The position numbers and the translations under genes are program-made. The notes under the pieces were generated by a model. It saw nothing but the letters and a program-made list of their open reading frames with translations. It was not told the origin of the DNA and did no database searches. Positions 18,963-27,765 of a stretch of DNA of 64,000 nt are shown in pieces. Source of the stretch: an uncultured Pseudomonadales bacterium (GTDB taxonomy: Bacteria; Pseudomonadota; Gammaproteobacteria; Pseudomonadales; Porticoccaceae); NCBI GenBank assembly GCA_943788875.1, contig CALSSA010000003.1, positions 1 to 64,000 on the forward strand, given 5' to 3'. How positions within the stretch are numbered: the first letter of the stretch is position 1; the number at the start of each line of letters is the position of its first letter.

Positions 18963-19665
18963 GCCGGTACTGCTAGCCCTCGCCCTAGCCAGTTGCACTA
19001 ACCATACTGACAACAATCCGCAACCAGCAATGCCTGCCGATGTCCCCTCTGACCAATACAGCGCAACAGGGACCGATGTCTATAGAGTGGATTCACAACA
19101 GTCGCAAATACTGATCAAGGTGCGCCGCGGTGGCCTAATGGCAAAACTGGGGCATGACCATATTGTTTCCAGCGATCAATTGCAGGGATTTATCCAACTG
19201 GACAGCGCTAAAGGCCTCTGTGAGGCAGCCTTTTTTGTGCCTCTGGGGCTTTTGGAAGTGGATAACCAGCTATTGCGCGAGCAGGCCCAGATGGACACCG
19301 AGCCTTCTGCTGCAGATATTGCTGGCACTAAAAGTAATATGCTGAAAAGTCTTGAGGCGCACCTATTTCCCTTTGCTCAGATGCGTAGCAGTGACTGCTC
19401 TAATCTGCTTGCAGGAGACAGAGTTGCAGTGGAATTAGAGCTACATGGGGTAACGCTGCGACGGCAGCTAAGCATAAACTGGCAGCAGGTTAGCCCACAG
19501 ACTCTGGTGGCAAGTGGTAGCTTTTCAATACTGCAGTCGGACTATGGCATAACCGCATTTTCGATTATGAACGGCTTAATCAAGGTTGAGGACAGGCTGG
19601 ATATCAGCTTTCAGGTAACCGCAGCCCTCGATAGAGTAAACAGACCGCGCGCTACCAAGAAATAG
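18955..19665 (+). CDS. YceI-like lipoprotein
   Basis: Second YceI-type barrel, 236 residues from the ATG at 18955. This start gives a clean lipoprotein signal (MIRPVLLALALASC, lipobox LASC) and overlaps the previous gene by 8 bases; the upstream in-frame ATGs do not. The barrel contains LMAKLGHDHIVSS and LELHGVTLRRQLSI, and SILQSDYGITAFSIMNG near the end. It is probably tethered to the outer or inner membrane. Its last 14 bases overlap the SDR gene on the opposite strand. Confidence 0.85.
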   Translation: MIRPVLLALALASCTNHTDNNPQPAMPADVPSDQYSATGTDVYRVDSQQSQILIKVRRGGLMAKLGHDHIVSSDQLQGFIQLDSAKGLCEAAFFVPLGLLEVDNQLLREQAQMDTEPSAADIAGTKSNMLKSLEAHLFPFAQMRSSDCSNLLAGDRVAVELELHGVTLRRQLSINWQQVSPQTLVASGSFSILQSDYGITAFSIMNGLIKVEDRLDISFQVTAALDRVNRPRATKK

Positions 19666-20404
19666 ACTTATTGTTCCAATCTAGAAACGACAGCTGCCCA
19701 TCCATTTCAACGCCATCCAATATTGCAACCAACTGCTCAGCCACAAAGGCGGGGGCAAAAAGCTGCTCTTTGGGTACAGAAGCCTGAAAAGGTTTGGATA
19801 ATTCTGTATCTGTGGTGCCCGGATGAAAGGCAATGATTTTGACGTTCTTGGCCCGACGCGCATATTCAACGGAAAAGCTTTTAAGCATGCTGTTGAGGGC
19901 GGCTTTTGAGGCGCGATAGGCGTACCAACCACCAAGACGGTTATCCCCAGTGCTACCCACTCTGGCGCTGAATACGGCGACACGGCATTGCAGCTTACCT
20001 GCAAGGACCTTATGCAAAAGCTTTAGCCAGGTCGCAGGCACAATCGCATTGGCATGGAAAATCTCTTGCATGGCTGCGCCGTTAATGTCTTCCATGCGCT
20101 TTTCTGGCCAGATATTATCTGTGTGTAACAACCCATGACAGACAACAACCCGGCACAGCCGGCCTTTATAATTATCAAGCTGGGCAACAACCTCAGCCAT
20201 CGCCTGCTCTGTATATTCTTCAATCTCAATCCAGATAAGCCGACTATTGGATATCCAAGGTGCCGATAGGTCATCTGTCTGTGGATTGCGACTCACGGCA
20301 ATTACTTTATCAATTTTCGGGTCCGTTAAAAACTTGGCAACCACCGCCTGACCCAGACCTCCACTGGCGCCCAGGACCAGAGCATTTCTACTGATGTCAG
20401 TCAT
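19652..20404 (-). CDS. SDR family NAD(P)-dependent oxidoreductase
   Basis: Short-chain dehydrogenase of 250 residues with the cofactor motif VLGASGGLGQAV near residue 10 and the catalytic YRASK (preceded by GWYA) near residue 160. The sequence resembles the CsgA/sniffer-like SDR branch. It overlaps the DCC-family gene by 4 bases in a three-gene minus-strand set with DUF3429. Substrate unknown. Confidence 0.87.
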   Translation of the reverse strand: MTDISRNALVLGASGGLGQAVVAKFLTDPKIDKVIAVSRNPQTDDLSAPWISNSRLIWIEIEEYTEQAMAEVVAQLDNYKGRLCRVVVCHGLLHTDNIWPEKRMEDINGAAMQEIFHANAIVPATWLKLLHKVLAGKLQCRVAVFSARVGSTGDNRLGGWYAYRASKAALNSMLKSFSVEYARRAKNVKIIAFHPGTTDTELSKPFQASVPKEQLFAPAFVAEQLVAILDGVEMDGQLSFLDWNNKSISW

Positions 20405-20802
20405 AATGGATTCCGCCCAATAGCACAGCTTTCGCAGCGGGACTTGCCCGTGACCAGCCGGGAAATACTATAGCGGTAGCGAGCAAAAAACAGATACCCA
20501 ATATCAGCCAGTTGTTTAATCACAGGCCAGCGCAGAATCGCCACCCAGCTACGCTTGCCCACCAGAGCCCAAGCCTGATAGGTTACATCCAAACCAAATA
20601 ACATGCTGCCATCGCCAGCCTGACCATGAAGCCTGCGATCAGCCTGCTGCTGATCAATATGGGGAAATCTGCCAGCAAAGTCCTCAGCATAGATGTTTTC
20701 GAAAGCAATTTTGCCCTGCACATCCAGTCGATGTAGTTGCTCCATCTCGGCAACACAGAGCGGGCAACCGCCATCGTAAAAAATAGTCAGATCTGTTGTC
20801 AT
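20401..20802 (-). CDS. DCC family thiol-disulfide oxidoreductase (DUF393)
   Basis: Small 133-residue protein with the family motif YDGGCPLCVAEMEQL near the N-terminus; the Cys-x2-Cys is the presumed redox site. Further conserved parts are GSMLFGLDVTYQAW and a C-terminal CESCAIG. It is squeezed between the SDR (4-base overlap) and DUF3429 (adjacent, no gap), indicating one operon. The biochemical role is not established for the family. Confidence 0.85.
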   Translation of the reverse strand: MTTDLTIFYDGGCPLCVAEMEQLHRLDVQGKIAFENIYAEDFAGRFPHIDQQQADRRLHGQAGDGSMLFGLDVTYQAWALVGKRSWVAILRWPVIKQLADIGYLFFARYRYSISRLVTGKSRCESCAIGRNPL

Positions 20803-21279
20803 TTAAAGTTCCATCCCCATCATCGCTATAAGAGTCAAATGCGCAGCGCAGACTATAGCAGTAAGCTGAATACGCATTGTCCAATACTTTTTATCTGCCT
20901 GTGCCTGCAAAAAACGCTCTATGCATAGCATACTAAGATATCCGGCCACCAATAAACATACCGCAAACATTGTGAGCAGAGGCGCGACATAGATCAACAG
21001 CAAACTTGCCCAGGCCGTCAGTGCAATCAAATTACTCGCGATCACAGCCGCCCGCGCCAAAAAAGAAGCCTCTGCCGTTCTTGCTCTGGACCAGAGGGTA
21101 CCGGTTAAAAAGCTTAGAATAACTGCGCTGTAGCTGATAAAAACATAGGGACCATAGAAACCGAAAACCGATGCACTCTGTAAGCCATTGCCAAACATAA
21201 AGCCATTGATCATCACCGTCAGCGGCAGTAAAAAAGGGATCAGGCCCAGGTAGCCGAGAACCGTCATTAGTCTAGTCAT
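20803..21279 (-). CDS. DUF3429 integral membrane protein
   Basis: Protein of 158 residues with about five hydrophobic segments and the family-like stretch FGFYGPYVFISYSAVILSFL (TMEM69-like). No catalytic motif is visible. It is the first gene of the DUF3429-DCC-SDR unit, divergent from the DASH photolyase gene. Confidence 0.8.
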   Translation of the reverse strand: MTRLMTVLGYLGLIPFLLPLTVMINGFMFGNGLQSASVFGFYGPYVFISYSAVILSFLTGTLWSRARTAEASFLARAAVIASNLIALTAWASLLLIYVAPLLTMFAVCLLVAGYLSMLCIERFLQAQADKKYWTMRIQLTAIVCAAHLTLIAMMGMEL

Positions 21280-21445
21280 GTTGTTACCTTATTCTAATCC
21301 ACTCACATAGCGCAATAATTTAGTCGTTTGCCGTACAGGCTACGCTACAAGCAGAGTTTTGGATGTACAGAGCCAACACTGATGCAAGTCCAAACGCCAG
21401 TTGAGCGCGTATTTGATACTAAACCCTTGTTCGGAAATAACCCTT

Positions 21446-22765
21446 ATGCGTCAGGTCGGTCTCTTTTGGTTTACCAATGATCTGCGCATTGATAACAACG
21501 CAGCTTTAAAACAAGCAGCACAGGAAGTCGATCAACTTATCTGTTTCGCCTCTGTGCCATCGGCTGGCAATATCCTAGGCATCAACCAGCCTGGGCAGCT
21601 TTCTCCCCAGCGACTGCAGTTTTTACTGGAGAGCCTCGAAGACCTCAGTAGCAACCTTGAACCCTATGGCCAGCATCTGATTATCACTAATCATTCCAGC
21701 GTTGACTCCATCGCCCAGCTGATTACCCAATACAGCGTTAGTCAGATCTATCGCACCAGTCACAAGGGAGTTCACGAAAGCAGACAGTGGCAGATTCTGG
21801 CCAAACGCTACCCCATGATTGGCTTCCATCAGCTTGATAACAACCATATTTTTGACCCCGCCAGCCTGCCGTTCGAGATAGATGACCTGCCTGATAGCTT
21901 TAGTAAATTTCGCCGTGTAGCTGAGAACCTTGAGATCAAATTAGTAATATCACCGCCCGAATCTCTGCCACCAAGCCCAGCTCAGCCTCAGCAATGGCCC
22001 GTCGAACTTCAGCAGTTTAAGCGGAATACAAAAGCCCTCTTCGAAGGGGGCGAAACTGCTGCCCGCAGACATCTGCATAATTACTTCAGTCGCGGCCTCG
22101 CCAGCACCTACAAGCAAACCCGCAATGGTTTGGATGGCATGGACTACTCCACCAAATTCAGCCCATGGCTGGCCAATGGTTGCCTATCACCGGGGCAAAT
22201 AATCCAAGTCCTGCGTAAATATGAACAGCAGGTTGAAAGTAATGATTCAACCTACTGGATTTACTTTGAGCTGTTGTGGAGAGAGTATTTCCACTACTAC
22301 GCAGAAAAATACTCTGCCAGACTTTTTGCTTTTTCAGGCATCAACAATCGCCGACCCAAAACCAGTTTTTACCCGCAGAGATTTAAAAAATGGTGCACCG
22401 GCAGCACACCTTACCCAATTGTTAATGCCTGCATGAAGCAACTCAACAGTACAGGATATATGTCCAACCGCGGTCGCCAACTGGTCGCCAGCTGCCTGGT
22501 TCACGAACTGGGTCTGGACTGGCGCTATGGTGCCGCCTACATGGAACAACAGCTGATTGACTACGATATGGCAAGCAACTGGGGCAACTGGCAATATCTG
22601 GCCGGGGTTGGCTCTGACCCGCGCGGACATCGCCAATTTAATCTAGCCAAACAGACTGAAACCTATGATCCTAAAGGCCTGTTTATCGACCAATGGCAAG
22701 GCCATAATAGTGATTCAATACTGGACAATACAGACGCAGCGGACTGGCCTGTAGCCAGCCAATAA
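21446..22765 (+). CDS. DASH-type cryptochrome/photolyase
   Basis: FAD-dependent blue-light protein of 439 residues. I choose the ATG at 21446 (MRQVGLFWFTNDLRID), which begins at the alpha/beta antenna domain; an upstream ATG at 21401 adds 15 unconserved residues. The C-terminal FAD domain shows SNRGRQLVASCLVHE, NWGNWQYLAGVGSDPRG and the DASH-type ending FN-x-KQ with YDPKGLFIDQW. DASH proteins repair cyclobutane dimers, mainly in single-stranded DNA, and may signal. It is followed after 13 bases by a second photolyase of another class. Confidence 0.92.
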   Translation: MRQVGLFWFTNDLRIDNNAALKQAAQEVDQLICFASVPSAGNILGINQPGQLSPQRLQFLLESLEDLSSNLEPYGQHLIITNHSSVDSIAQLITQYSVSQIYRTSHKGVHESRQWQILAKRYPMIGFHQLDNNHIFDPASLPFEIDDLPDSFSKFRRVAENLEIKLVISPPESLPPSPAQPQQWPVELQQFKRNTKALFEGGETAARRHLHNYFSRGLASTYKQTRNGLDGMDYSTKFSPWLANGCLSPGQIIQVLRKYEQQVESNDSTYWIYFELLWREYFHYYAEKYSARLFAFSGINNRRPKTSFYPQRFKKWCTGSTPYPIVNACMKQLNSTGYMSNRGRQLVASCLVHELGLDWRYGAAYMEQQLIDYDMASNWGNWQYLAGVGSDPRGHRQFNLAKQTETYDPKGLFIDQWQGHNSDSILDNTDAADWPVASQ

Positions 22766-22778
22766 GCACAGATAAACA

Positions 22779-24332
22779 ATGATGAAAAATACTCAGACAT
22801 TACGACTAATCCTTGGCGATCAACTCAACCCACAACATTCTTGGTACCAAAAACAAGACAGCGGTGTTGTCTACCTAATCGCTGAATTGCATCAAGAAGC
22901 CAACTATGCAAAACACCATGTGCAAAAACTGTGCGGTTTTTTTGCAGCTATGAAAAGTTTTGCCCAGCAGCTTAAATCCGCCGGGCATCAGGTTGAATAT
23001 CTCACGCTAGATGACACAGAAAAATATAGCGACCTCGAGAACCTGGTCGTTTCCCTGTGTACCGAACACAATATTCAGCAGTTTGAATACCAGCAACCAG
23101 ATGAATTTAGGCTAGCACAACAGCTTATGAACCTAGAATTCAAAAATGATTGCCAGGCAGCCTGCTGTGACTCTGAGCATTTTATTCTGCCCTACGAAGA
23201 AATCCACAACATTATCAATCCCGGCAAGCACAACCGCATGGAAACCTTTTACCGCAAAATGCGTAAGCGCTTTAATATTTTGATGGAAGCCGACCAGCCC
23301 CGTGGAGATCGGTGGAATTTTGACGGTGAAAATCGACAGAAACTAAAAACAGCGGATCTGCAAGAGATACCCCAGCCCCTGATGTTTGCCAATAATGTTA
23401 GTGATGCTCTTCAGCGCATTGAGCGCCATAATATTAGCTCTATCGGCACAGCTAGCGAGACATTGCTATGGCCAATCAATCATGATCAATCAAGTCAGCT
23501 ATTACATTTTTTCTGCCAGTATTGCCTGCCTAACTTCGGTCGCTTTCAGGATGCCATGACAGGCCATGGCGACAATCGCTGGAGCCTCTATCATTCCAGA
23601 ATATCCTTTGCCCTAAACAGCAAAATACTTCATCCCATGGAAGTGATAGAAACAGCGATAGAGTATTTTGAGAAAAATGACGATATAGATCTTGCACAGA
23701 TCGAAGGCTTTATTCGTCAGATTTTGGGCTGGCGTGAGTATGTCAGGGCAGTGTACTGGGTAAATATGCCAGACTATGGCCAGCTTAATCATCTCGCTGC
23801 TAATCGCAAATTACCGGATTATTTTTGGACCGGAGAAACTAAAATGTCCTGCGTCAAGCAGGCTGTAGATCAATCACTGGAATATGCCTATGCCCATCAT
23901 ATTCAGCGACTTATGGTCACCGGCAACTTTGCTATGTTAGCTGGCATTAATCCCGACGAGATGGACCAGTGGTATCTGGGAATTTATATTGATGCCATAG
24001 AATGGGTAGAAATGCCCAATACCAGAGGCATGAGTCAGTTTGCCGATGGGGGTCTAATTGCTACCAAACCCTATGCCGCCAGTGGCAGCTATATCAATAA
24101 GATGAGTGATTACTGTGGCGACTGCCAATACAGTGTCAAAGAGCGCTTTACCGAAAATGCCTGCCCCTTTAACAGCCTTTATTGGCATTTTATGCACCGC
24201 CATAGCGACAGATTTTCTCGCAATCCAAGAACGGCAATGGCGTACCGAACCTGGGCCAAAATGGATGCCCAGGTAAAACAGCAACTATTGCAGCGCGCTG
24301 AATTCTACCTGGACAATATTGAAAACCTTTAG
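22779..24332 (+). CDS. Iron-sulfur prokaryotic (6-4) photolyase (FeS-BCP, PhrB-like)
   Basis: Photolyase-related protein of 517 residues starting TLRLILGDQLNPQHSWY, typical of the iron-sulfur bacterial cryptochromes/photolyases. Four cysteines at positions 358, 446, 449 and 462 (SCVKQ, YCGDCQ, NACPFN) have the spacing 88-3-13, which as I recall is exactly that of the 4Fe-4S site in Agrobacterium PhrB. HIQRLMVTGNFAMLAG and EWVEMPNTRGMSQFADGG are the FAD-domain signatures. It forms an operon with the DASH gene, giving repair of both main UV lesions in a surface-water bacterium. Confidence 0.92.
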   Translation: MMKNTQTLRLILGDQLNPQHSWYQKQDSGVVYLIAELHQEANYAKHHVQKLCGFFAAMKSFAQQLKSAGHQVEYLTLDDTEKYSDLENLVVSLCTEHNIQQFEYQQPDEFRLAQQLMNLEFKNDCQAACCDSEHFILPYEEIHNIINPGKHNRMETFYRKMRKRFNILMEADQPRGDRWNFDGENRQKLKTADLQEIPQPLMFANNVSDALQRIERHNISSIGTASETLLWPINHDQSSQLLHFFCQYCLPNFGRFQDAMTGHGDNRWSLYHSRISFALNSKILHPMEVIETAIEYFEKNDDIDLAQIEGFIRQILGWREYVRAVYWVNMPDYGQLNHLAANRKLPDYFWTGETKMSCVKQAVDQSLEYAYAHHIQRLMVTGNFAMLAGINPDEMDQWYLGIYIDAIEWVEMPNTRGMSQFADGGLIATKPYAASGSYINKMSDYCGDCQYSVKERFTENACPFNSLYWHFMHRHSDRFSRNPRTAMAYRTWAKMDAQVKQQLLQRAEFYLDNIENL

Positions 24333-24372
24333 GACTAAAAAGCGTGATCGGCCAAGTGACACAGGATTTTAG

Positions 24373-25629
24373 TTAGGACTTACCTGCCTCTATTAACGCA
24401 TCAATGATGGTATTGTAGTTATCAAAGAATTCAGTTGATGTGCCGTCTTCAAAAGTCGCTGGGGTTTTTATATCGCCGCTACCACCTTCGTTACCCTGCA
24501 GCTTAATCAGCCCCAAATAGTCCAGAAAAGCCGCCAGAGAGATTCTGAAGTCAATTGACCCCAACCAGTTAACATATTTTAAAACACCCCACTCCTGCTT
24601 TGAACCACCGGTGGAGTGGTACTTAGTAATACGAGTAAAAACCACATCATTGCTGCGATCTACAAAAATATATTGACCGAATTTTCCACTGGCATTAAAG
24701 ATCACCGCTCGCTCATCATGGCTGGAAACCCACCAGTGAAGCGAGTAACCTCGATTCTGATTAATGGTAGCGCTATTGAGACTGTCCCAAACTCTGGTAA
24801 AGGTTTCATCAATATAATCTGACGCAATAATTTGCTCACCATTCCAGTTACCATTGCGCGCGAACAGCAAACCGAACCGTGAATACTGTCTAACGGTACT
24901 GTCAATGCAACAATAGGTTAAAGGGTTTCCCGCACTGTCCTGCCATAGCACGACATCAGTAAGTCCAATTTTATTAAGAATCCGCTCAGCTAATAATTCA
25001 TCCGCAGGCACACCAGTGACCTCAAACAAAATATCCGCTAAAAGCATAGAATTAACATTGTTATACTCGAATACCTGACCTGCCTTTTGTTCTACTCCAA
25101 CCTCTTTGGCATAGGCCAGATGATCCCTAGAGAAGAACATCTCCTCATGCTCATGGCTCGGCATCTCCAGCCCGCTGGTCATATTAAGAATCTGACGAAT
25201 AGTGATATCGCGACGTTCATCATTAAAATAATCCAGATACTTAGCGACAGTATCATCGAGACTCTCTATCTCTCCACGATCAATTGAGATTCCTATTAGT
25301 GCTGCATAAAAACTTTTTGCCATGGACCATGAAGTGCCGTGACTATTTTTATCATAACCCTCCGCGTACCGCTCACTCACCAACAGACCATTTTTAAAAA
25401 ATGCTACACCCTGAGTTGCAGAGTCTTCAAAAGAAAGATCAAAAAGATGGTCAATTTTTGTCTGATCTAAATTGACAGCCGCAGCAGTAACCTCCTGCCA
25501 CTCGTCAGCTGGATAATGCTGAGGATTTGCGACCTTATTTGTCGTAATAGCGACACTTGCTGATGCCAATCCTGAGCCCAATAACATTGCGAGCCCAAAA
25601 GCACAGTTCCTTATTTTTGAATTTTTCAT
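24373..25629 (-). CDS. Serine hydrolase of the beta-lactamase/CubicO class
   Basis: Exported 418-residue hydrolase with a signal peptide (hydrophobic segment about residues 8-25 ending ASASVAIT). The catalytic SxxK is in SWSMAKSFYAALIG near residue 133, and the second motif is the YNN of FEYNNVNSMLL near residue 198. A C-terminal HWWVS and ASGKFGQYIFVDR are compatible with the third active-site strand. Substrates in this family include esters, peptides and amide oligomers. It converges with the photolyase gene (40-base gap) and is divergent from proteorhodopsin. Confidence 0.87.
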   Translation of the reverse strand: MKNSKIRNCAFGLAMLLGSGLASASVAITTNKVANPQHYPADEWQEVTAAAVNLDQTKIDHLFDLSFEDSATQGVAFFKNGLLVSERYAEGYDKNSHGTSWSMAKSFYAALIGISIDRGEIESLDDTVAKYLDYFNDERRDITIRQILNMTSGLEMPSHEHEEMFFSRDHLAYAKEVGVEQKAGQVFEYNNVNSMLLADILFEVTGVPADELLAERILNKIGLTDVVLWQDSAGNPLTYCCIDSTVRQYSRFGLLFARNGNWNGEQIIASDYIDETFTRVWDSLNSATINQNRGYSLHWWVSSHDERAVIFNASGKFGQYIFVDRSNDVVFTRITKYHSTGGSKQEWGVLKYVNWLGSIDFRISLAAFLDYLGLIKLQGNEGGSGDIKTPATFEDGTSTEFFDNYNTIIDALIEAGKS

Positions 25630-25973
25630 TATTTATCTGGATCCTATTATTATTTTTAAGATTGCTAGGTACCGCAAGTAAAGGTTTTTCGCATTATGGC
25701 GTAATTAGATCTCAACGCTTGGGTGAATAATATCCTGCTAAATTATTCCACTTATGCATTAAATCCAAAGAATCAGTGACTGGCCGAAGGAAAAGTAGTC
25801 TAAATTTTTCCAATAATGGGTTTGCACTTCTAAGAAAAAAGGTCTAAGTTAGTTTTTCCAGTTGTGGCGACTACGTTATTTTCTGGAGCAGCTGTAAAGG
25901 AGTGTCGCATGTTGATCTTCCAAATGGCAGGCTGACACAATAAAAATAAAGTTACATTTAGTAGGGGTTACAC
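25630..25973 (+). promoter_or_regulatory. 344-base divergent intergenic region upstream of proteorhodopsin
   Basis: AT-rich gap between the serine hydrolase (minus) and proteorhodopsin (plus). It must hold both promoters. Visible contents are A/T tracts, the element at 25822-25888 (separate entry), and a ribosome-binding stretch AGGGGTT six bases before the proteorhodopsin ATG. No small gene is supported. Confidence 0.6.
25822..25888 (+). promoter_or_regulatory. Proteorhodopsin upstream element shared with the small membrane protein gene
   Basis: TTGCACT (25822-25828), an A6 run, TTCCAG (25856-25861), 21 bases, CTGGAG (25883-25888). TCCAG and CTGGA are mutual inverted repeats. The same parts occur in the same order at 33169-33234, with the first spacing identical (34 bases start to start), the second differing by one base, and nearly equal distance to the start codon (85 versus 87 bases). 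It is probably a regulator or sigma-factor site, but no protein can be named. Confidence 0.55.
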
Positions 25974-26666
25974 ATGACTAACAATTTACAGTCCGGCGAT
26001 TATGTCGGCATGTCCTTCTGGTTAATATCCATGGCACTTGTTGCTGCCACAGCTTTCTTCTTCCTTGAGCGCGACCGTGTTGCGGGCAAGTGGAAGACAT
26101 CTCTGACAGTATCTGGTTTGGTTACACTTATAGCAGCGGTTCATTACTTCTATATGCGTGACGTGTGGGTTGCATCCGGCACTTCTCCAACCGAATTCCG
26201 TTATATTGACTGGCTCTTAACAGTGCCGCTGTTGATGGTTGAATTCTATCTGATTATGTCTGCTGTAGGTAAAGTACCTGGCCGCGTTTTCTGGAACCTG
26301 CTTGGTGGTACTACTGTAATGTTAATCTTCGGCTACATGGGCGAAGTAGGCACTATGGGCGTTGCTCCAGCATTTGCTCTATCAATGGCAGCTTGGTTAT
26401 ATGTGATTTGGTACATTATGAAAGGTGAAGCGAGCAAGGTTAACGCCAGCTTAGCAAACCCTAATGTTCAAAAAGCTTACAAGACAATGACATTCCTTGT
26501 GACTGTTGGTTGGGCCATCTATCCTCTTGGATACTTCATGGGTTACTTGATGGGCGGTCCAGTAGACGCCGGCACCATGAACCTGATCTACAACCTGGCT
26601 GACTTCTGGAATAAGATCGGCTTTGGTATCGTGATCTGGTCTGCCGCAGTAGCTGATTCGGAATAA
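25974..26666 (+). CDS. Proteorhodopsin, green-absorbing type
   Basis: Seven-helix retinal protein of 230 residues that pumps protons outward in light. In RYIDWLLTVPLLMVEFYLI, D79 is the Schiff-base proton acceptor, T83 completes the DTE motif and E90 is the donor. L87 is at the spectral tuning site (105 in the reference green proteorhodopsin), where Leu means green and Gln blue. H57 matches the histidine that partners the acceptor. Retinal binds K214 in ADFWNKIGFG, with D210 as counter-ion. The N-terminus is short, with no obvious cleaved signal. It stands alone between its own promoter and a strong terminator. Confidence 0.98.
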   Translation: MTNNLQSGDYVGMSFWLISMALVAATAFFFLERDRVAGKWKTSLTVSGLVTLIAAVHYFYMRDVWVASGTSPTEFRYIDWLLTVPLLMVEFYLIMSAVGKVPGRVFWNLLGGTTVMLIFGYMGEVGTMGVAPAFALSMAAWLYVIWYIMKGEASKVNASLANPNVQKAYKTMTFLVTVGWAIYPLGYFMGYLMGGPVDAGTMNLIYNLADFWNKIGFGIVIWSAAVADSE

Positions 26667-26687
26667 GCTACATTGCTAGAAAGACTG

Positions 26688-26716
26688 AAAGAGCCAGCAA
26701 TGCTGGCTCTTTCTCT
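26688..26716 (+). terminator. Rho-independent terminator after proteorhodopsin
   Basis: AAAGAGCCAGC (26688-26698), 3-base loop, GCTGGCTCTTT (26702-26712), then a TCTCTCT tail. This 11-bp perfect stem lies 21 bases after the stop codon and should largely separate proteorhodopsin mRNA from the downstream carotenoid operon. Confidence 0.93.
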
Positions 26717-26787
26717 CTAACAAAACAAAAAATAATTAAAATATTAAAGTAACTTAGCAAAAGTTGCTCCTTAGAAGGGTACTGCTA

Positions 26788-27765
26788 ATGTCCCCAACGA
26801 AAGCACATCAAATTCAACCATTAAGAGCGCTGGACGCCTTGTACCAGCGGGAAATGCCTCATCCTGACAGTAGCTTGACTCAAGCAGCTAGCTACCACTT
26901 TAAGAATCCAGGAAAATCTTTTCGAGCGCAGCTCGCGCTTTCCAGTGGCTCTGCCCTCGGACTAAACGAGCAAGATAATTTACATTGGGCAGCGGCTTGC
27001 GAGCTGCTGCACAATGCATCACTGATACATGATGATATTAGTGACGCCAGCACCCACAGACGCGGGCAAGAAAGCATTCATGAACATTTTGGCTCTGATA
27101 TGGCACTCTGCCTGGGCGATTGGATGGTGGCCAAAGCTTTTGAACTAGCCGCCAGAAATAGTCTCTACGGCGGTCCTCTCAGCGCCCTTCTAGCTCAGGC
27201 AATGCAGGAAACCTGTAGTGGCCAAATCTCTGATATTACCCAGCGTCAGTGCGCAGCTTTAAAAGATTGGCAGCGAATTGCCAAAGGTAAAACAGCACCA
27301 TTACTGATTGCTCCAATTAAAGGCGCTGCCTTAGCAGCCGGTCTGAATCATAACTCTCAGAGCAATGAAACTCTGGGCGAGCTGGATAAAATGGTTGGTC
27401 TCTGTGGTTTGGCCTATCAAGGCCGCAACGATATAGACGACATTATCCCTTCAAGCCATCGTTCCAGCGATCTTGATGGGCGCAAACCCAATCTGGTTAT
27501 CAGCCTATTTACACAGCAGGGTTTTGGCCGGGAAGACTTTAATGCCTGGTACCAGAGTGAAGATAATACGCAGCTAGCCCATTGGCAGCGCCGTATCGCC
27601 TCAAGTGACGTTATCCTCGAAGCAAATCAGTCAGTGGATTACTGGCTGATTCAAGCAGAGCAGCTGGTCAATACATTACCAATACAGTTGCAACCAGTGG
27701 CCCATGGGCTGGTTAGCTCCGTAAAACAGAAAGCAATCATCAAACACCAAGGGCAGATCGCTTGA
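26788..27765 (+). CDS. crtE: Geranylgeranyl diphosphate synthase
   Basis: Prenyltransferase that extends FPP/IPP to C20 GGPP for carotenoid synthesis. I take the ATG at 26788 (MSPTKAHQIQPLRALD, 325 residues), preceded by AGAAGGGT; a TTG 24 bases upstream is less likely. The first aspartate-rich motif is IHDDISDASTHRRG and the second NDIDDIIPSSHRSSDLDGRK. It heads the crtE-crtI-crtB-crtY-blh-idi2 operon, with its stop overlapping the crtI start. Confidence 0.93.
   Translation: MSPTKAHQIQPLRALDALYQREMPHPDSSLTQAASYHFKNPGKSFRAQLALSSGSALGLNEQDNLHWAAACELLHNASLIHDDISDASTHRRGQESIHEHFGSDMALCLGDWMVAKAFELAARNSLYGGPLSALLAQAMQETCSGQISDITQRQCAALKDWQRIAKGKTAPLLIAPIKGAALAAGLNHNSQSNETLGELDKMVGLCGLAYQGRNDIDDIIPSSHRSSDLDGRKPNLVISLFTQQGFGREDFNAWYQSEDNTQLAHWQRRIASSDVILEANQSVDYWLIQAEQLVNTLPIQLQPVAHGLVSSVKQKAIIKHQGQIA

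Noticed and set aside
25974..26666. Xanthorhodopsin or a sodium-pumping rhodopsin
   Set aside because: The D79-T83-E90 set is that of a proton-pumping proteorhodopsin, not the NDQ motif of sodium pumps, and no carotenoid-antenna pathway genes are nearby.
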